From Eopsaltria australis (taxonomy: Eukaryota > Chordata > Aves > Passeriformes > Petroicidae): 64,000 nt of DNA. The DNA lies in assembly GCA_034509425.1 (NCBI GenBank), contig JAVTVJ010001234.1:62001-126000 (forward strand). Direction: 5' to 3'. The first letter of the stretch is position 1. Each line of letters starts with the position of its first letter. Below are positions 39,101-45,100 of this stretch, piece by piece. The notes below the pieces were generated by a model. It was not told the origin of the DNA, made no database searches, and saw nothing but the letters and a program-made list of their open reading frames with translations. Position numbers and translations under genes: made by a program.

Positions 39101-42100
39101 AGAGCCTTTCTGTCCATTTTTCCATTGATTTCATAGCTGGCATGAGTCACTGGAATGGATTCAGGGAGGGCAGAGATCTCAGCACTGGAGGAGAGGCAAG
39201 GACAGGATTTGCTGCTTTATTTTTGGGGTTTGGTGCATTTGTTATCTGCTCCATTTATCTGAGAGCAGAGCACAGGGACTGGCCATGATTCACCAGTTCC
39301 AGTTCCAGATCCTGCCCTGCTCAGAGAGGGCAAGGTCAGAAACTGAGGAGAATCACAGAGGACGGGCAGAGCTCAGGCTGGGGCTGCAGGGAAACCGCTC
39401 CTGGATCATCCCAGCCCCACTCCCCTCATCCCTCCCTGATCTCTGGGCATCCCCTCGGGGTTGGGACTCTCTGAGGCTGGAAAAACACAGAATTCCAGCA
39501 GCACTGCCCTGGGCTCTGCAGGAACAGCTCCTTCTCAAGGTTTGGTTTACATTTATGAATGCTCCAGACAGTCAATCCTGACACTCCTAAAATCACTCTC
39601 ACCAGGACTCCCAGACCTGAGGACACAGGAATTGTGCTGATGCTATCTGGCAGATGCAGAGCTCTGAAATGACTTGGAATAATTTTGTTTTTCTAGATGT
39701 GGCTCCACTGTTTTCTCCTGAATTTCCTTTCAAAGAATTCACAGAATTTTCTTTGAAGCTTCCCTGCCTTCTCCTGTTGCTCACGGATTTTATTGGTCTC
39801 CAAAAGCCACAATCAACCCATAAAAAATGTAGTTTTTACTTCAAACCTTGTCTTTGATCTGATCTCACTGGAAAGTGGTTACCACCACACCAGCCCCTCA
39901 TCATTCCTGATAATAATCTCAATTTTTAACCATCCAAATGAACTTGTTTGCACCAAATAAAAATGCAGTGTAAAGGGAGAAAAATGTTTAAAAACTCCTC
40001 TTCTGACTTACTAACCCTCACAAGCTGAGGAGAGGTCAGCTCCAAACCCTGTCACAAGGAGTTCTTTTAGCCAACACCTTGGAAAACCTCTGAAAAAACC
40101 ATTTAGGAATCTTAATGTTTTATATTTATATTCACTCCTCTTTAGAAGGTGATGCTTCTCCTGCTAAATTCATCTGTGGCCCCACGGGGAACTTGGAGGC
40201 TTTCAATTAGATGCTGCAAAATGTCCTGGCTGAATTTCAATCCTGTTCTTGCAATCAAAAAGAAAAAGTAAAAATTTCTTTTAGGCAGAATTTCCTGAAT
40301 TTTCAGGAAAGGTCCATCCCAAGCAGGGGGCTCTGGAACAGGGTCACCCTTGTAACTCTGCTGTCATTATTCCTGTATCCTTCCCAAGCACTGCCTTTAC
40401 TGGGAATGGATGCAGCAAAGCTCTCTGGGGGTTCCAGGATTTTTCCATGAATATTTTCCAGTGTTGTAGATCGATGGTAGCTCCAGAAAAATCCTTGTTT
40501 GAAGAAGCTGCCCCATTGAAGTGCAGGTCTGAGAGCTGCTGAGCTCATCAATCTCTAATGAGAGCTTGATTTTCCCTGCCTGAAGAGGCTCCATGCACAA
40601 CTTGAGGCAAATTGCATGATTTATCCTCAAAAAACATGGGAATTTAGTCCCAGAACTGGAGGAGAGCCTCCCAAGTACTTCAAATAAGCCAAAATATCAG
40701 TGCAGCCACATGAGCTCAAAGGGCAGATGGTAACCAGTGCTCAGAATTAAACTGGGATCCCTGAGGCTGAAAATCCCAGCTCATGGAATTAACCCTGGCC
40801 TTTGCAGCATTCCTGGGATCCTACAGCTGGGAAGATGCTCAGTACACAATTAATACCCGATTAAAACCCAAACTTGCCTAATGAAGCTTTGGAATAAGCT
40901 TTTCTCTCCCAAAGTTCCCTCATCTCCCTCACTTGAGCCTCTCACACTGCCATGGGCAGAACAAAACGTTCCCATTCCTGATGGGATCATTTCCAAGCAG
41001 GAAAACTGTGGATTTGGTAAATAAGAGGAAAATTCTCTGGTGCTGAAAAAAAAAAATAAAAGCTGTGAGAGACCCAAGCTTTCCTGTTGTAGATTCCTCT
41101 GTGTCATTATTTTTGTGCATTGCCCTGTGTGTGAGAATCCTGGCTGCATCTCCAGACTCCCAGGGAGAAACACATGCCAGGAATGCATATTTTTAAAACT
41201 GGGAATGTTTTCAAGGTATTTTGGCTCAGCAATGAAATGTTAAGGTATCAGAGAGCCAACAGGGGAAGCTGTCACCTTCCCAAAGGCTGAAATGCTGTTC
41301 CCCCACAACACAGGGACTCTAAAAGGAAATATTAATATGGAATGTGGGCAGGGAAATGAGTTCTCCAAGGTTTTGCTTTATTCCTCATCTTTGCAGCAAA
41401 GAGGAATCAAACAGAGACTCTGGTGAGTCCACAGGGCCTGCTCTCCTAAATTGCATGGCACTCACTGAATTCCCTTCCCAACACAAGGAACCTCTTCATC
41501 CCAATCTGCTGGCATCCCAAAAAATAATTCAATATAGAGATTTCTGCACTGGGATCACTGGGAGCTTTCCCTGGTGCAGCTGAGCCTGGATGGAGCAGAG
41601 CAGAGGCAGAGCTGCTTCCCCCACAAACACCCATGGAAGGGTATTTCAGGAGTCAGAGTCATGAGGAACACTGGAAATGGGAACCCACTTCAGCAAATTG
41701 GGATTCAAACATTGTGTCAGCTAAACAACCACATTTATTCCTAAATAATGCACTTGGTTCCTGCCCTGACTACAGGGATGATTTGTGCCAAAGGATATCT
41801 GGCTCTTTAGGAAGTCCTCCCCTATAAATTCAGCAAATTCAACTATTTCAGTTTATCCAAGGAAATGAAGTCTGGGTGTTTATACCAATCCTTCCAATCT
41901 ATCAGAAAATCAGAAATCAATTCAGAAGATCATGGAATCAAACAGATCTTTTGATAAGCAATGCACACAGGACCTGCCCACCCCAGAGGCAGGATGATTC
42001 CATCTCCCAGCATTCCAGGGAATATTCACCACAGTGACAGTGAGATGAGAGCAGCATCTGCCACTGTATCACAGGTTAAGTACCACAGTCACCTCAAGAG

Positions 42101-45100
42101 AGACAGTAAAATAGCCAAAACAAATAAAAAGCAGAACCAAGACTTTAAATTCAGAAATTCTAACAACAAAGATACCTTAAGAAGTCAATGCTGATTTCAT
42201 TAAAACATTTCAAGGAACATGGGAAGGACAGAGAAGGGGGACTCTCCATTCCAACCATTTTTCACTCATAAAACCACAAACTTTCCATGTTATCCAGGAT
42301 CACTTTTAGACAGGACAAAGTAAAATCTGCAAAGCTGAAGCTCCCAGCATGCTGGAAGTTGGAATGTTGATGTTTTAGGGAATGCTTTCAGAATTCCAGA
42401 CAAATTTAACAGGGCCTGTACTTACTCAGAGTATAAAAGATTCACCTTCAGGTCAGCTCTCAGGTCCAGCTTCAGAAGCTGCAGGTTACAAACCAACAGG
42501 TCCAGCTTGCCTCTAACCCAGCATTCCATGTTCCAGCTCCAATCTGGACCAAAGAAAGGGATTACACATTTCTGAACTGCACTGAAACAAAATAAAACAA
42601 CTGGAGAGACCTCACTCACAGAGAGGACAAGGAACAGATATTCCTGAAGGTGAGGCTGCAGCACAAATGGGAAAATGTTTATGAATAATCTGAGTTGGGC
42701 ACCTTCAACACTTCCAAGGCTCACAGTTGTGGTTCTCCTGCACTGGCAGGATTAAAGAAGGAATATTTTTTACCTGGATTTATGGAAAATGCTGCAGGGG
42801 GAAGAAAATTGAAGCTGATGGTGGTTGCTGTGTCCTGGGAAGTGGCAAAACCTCGGTGTGGCTGTACTGGGGATTTGTGAAATGAAATTCTGTCTCCTGA
42901 GGTCAATGAGATTTCCTGGCAGCAGGATGCCAGCTCCATGTTCCTCAGAGACAGGAGGAGGAAAAAAAACCTTGCAGAAATAAATCCTAATCCATGTGCA
43001 GATATTTACTGCATATTTATTACTGAAAGCATCATCTTTCATGTAGAAATGATGCCATTTGCTCTCCATCTCCCCTGCCTGCTGATGGAGTTTAAAGCCC
43101 ATATCCACCAAAAATATTTAAAATATTCCTCACAGTGTCTCAACTCCTTTGAAGATCTGGGTTTATGTCCTCCAATGCAGTGCTCCATCTTTTATTTACA
43201 ATTCCCCTGGAAAGACAGCCAAGTTCTTTTTTTTTTCGCTTTTGAAACTGTGCTCTACAATTCCCTCCATCTTTCACTACACTCTGAGGAAGGATTTTGC
43301 CACACTGAGGAAGGATTTTACCTCACTGAGGAAGGATTTTACCACCCTGAGGATTTTACCTCACTGAGGAAGGATTTTACCTCACTGAGGAAGGATTTTA
43401 CCACTCTGAGGAAGGATTTTGCCACACTGAGGATTTTACCTCACTGAGGAAGGATTTTACCTCATTGAGGAAGGATTTTGCCACTCTGAGGAAGGATTTT
43501 GCCATACTGAGAAAGGAATTTACCACACTGAGAAAAGACTTTGCCACACTGAGGAGGGATTTTGCCACACTGAGGAGGGATTTTGCCACACTGAGGATTT
43601 CACCTCACTGAGGAAGGATTTTACCTCACTGAGGAAGGATTTTGCCACTCTGAGGAAGGATTCTGCCACACTGAGGAAGGATTTTGCCACACTGAGGAAG
43701 GATTTTGCCACACTGTGTTGCCTGCCCAGGCTAAAAGTAAATCCCCATTAATCCAACTCACCCCTCTCCTCCCAAACAAGAAAAAAAACCTGAATATTTT
43801 TGGAAGAATTAACTTCTTGTGCCCTTGAGTGCTAAACCCACCTGTTTGCTGAGGAGCAGAGAGATTTATTTCTGAAGGAATAAACTTCCTTGCCTGCATG
43901 CTTGCTCTGTACAAAGAACAATCAATGTTGTGGGCACTCCAAAGGCAGCACAGAAAACTTTCTTCATTCATTAAAGGTTTGATTTTGGATGCTCCAAGTT
44001 CTCTCCTCAAACCAGACCAGCTCCCAGCTGAGAAAGGGCTCAAAAATGTCTCGTTCAGCATCACAAAGGGCAGTGTGAAATTCCTGGGAGGAACTGGGTG
44101 GACCATGCAATGGGCAGCTGCCATCTGAAGGAAATCTGCAAATAGAAAGGGAAGAGTATTGGGAATAAAAGGAAAAGTTCATCATATTAAACATTAAAAA
44201 GGGAGTGGCTGATGATATAGAGAAATGCAGTTATTAGGTAAAAATCAGGTTGTTTCCAGGGGTAAAGACAAATCAAATAAAAATAAAAACATCCCCTCTA
44301 GGTAAAGACAAAATTACTAAAAACAACCTCTCTGCATGGTGTCACAAGTGACAGATTCCAGCCTTTTACCCCAAAAAACCTCTGGGAATGGTGTCACAAA
44401 TCACAGATTCCAGCCTTTTACCCCAAACAACCTCTGGGAATGGTGACACAAGTGACAAATTTCAGCCTTTTACCCAAATCTCACTGCACCTGAACTTCTG
44501 TTTTCTCAATCTCCTGAAACAAGTCAAGGCCAAGATTGTAGGTGAAGCATCTCTCGGGGATAAATTGGATTTTATTACCCAAAAATACAGTGAATCCCAA
44601 ACTGAAGTGAATCCTAAAGTGGGTATGAGTCTCATCTTCCCATGCAGTGCTGGAACAGATTCCCTCCAGCTCTTTTAAAGCAGCCCCATTTCAATAAAAA
44701 AATAATCCTGTTGTAAATATAAAACCCAGTCCCACTGTAACTCTTAAACAAAAAAGGACAATATTACTGTGGGTGCAACTGCACAACCCCAGGGCATTAT
44801 CTGGGAAGTGAGAGGCAGGAAAATGATCATTTTTTTCCATCAGACTTAAAATAAAACCACTCTGAGCACATTTGTAGATAAGTCCTAGCTCGAATTGTGC
44901 TCACAATGGTTTAGAGAAGGATAAGCAGGAAACTTCCTGTAAAACACTTTGTGAATTCAAAGATTAAAGCTCAATTTTGCAGCAAGGCACGGGAGCATTG
45001 GTGCACTTTGCATTTTGCTCAGGAAGGGCAGAAATTCCAAGCAGTTCATTAAATAGAAATTAATTGATGCTCTATGTATTGCCTTGCAGTAGCCAGAATA

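Noticed and set aside
42770..42960. Possible extra LEPR exon (frame containing [16 protein letters not shown])
   Set aside because: Coding exons 2 and 3 already join in phase with the expected conserved junction (APQQT-DWSWN), leaving no place for it, and it lacks LEPR motifs.
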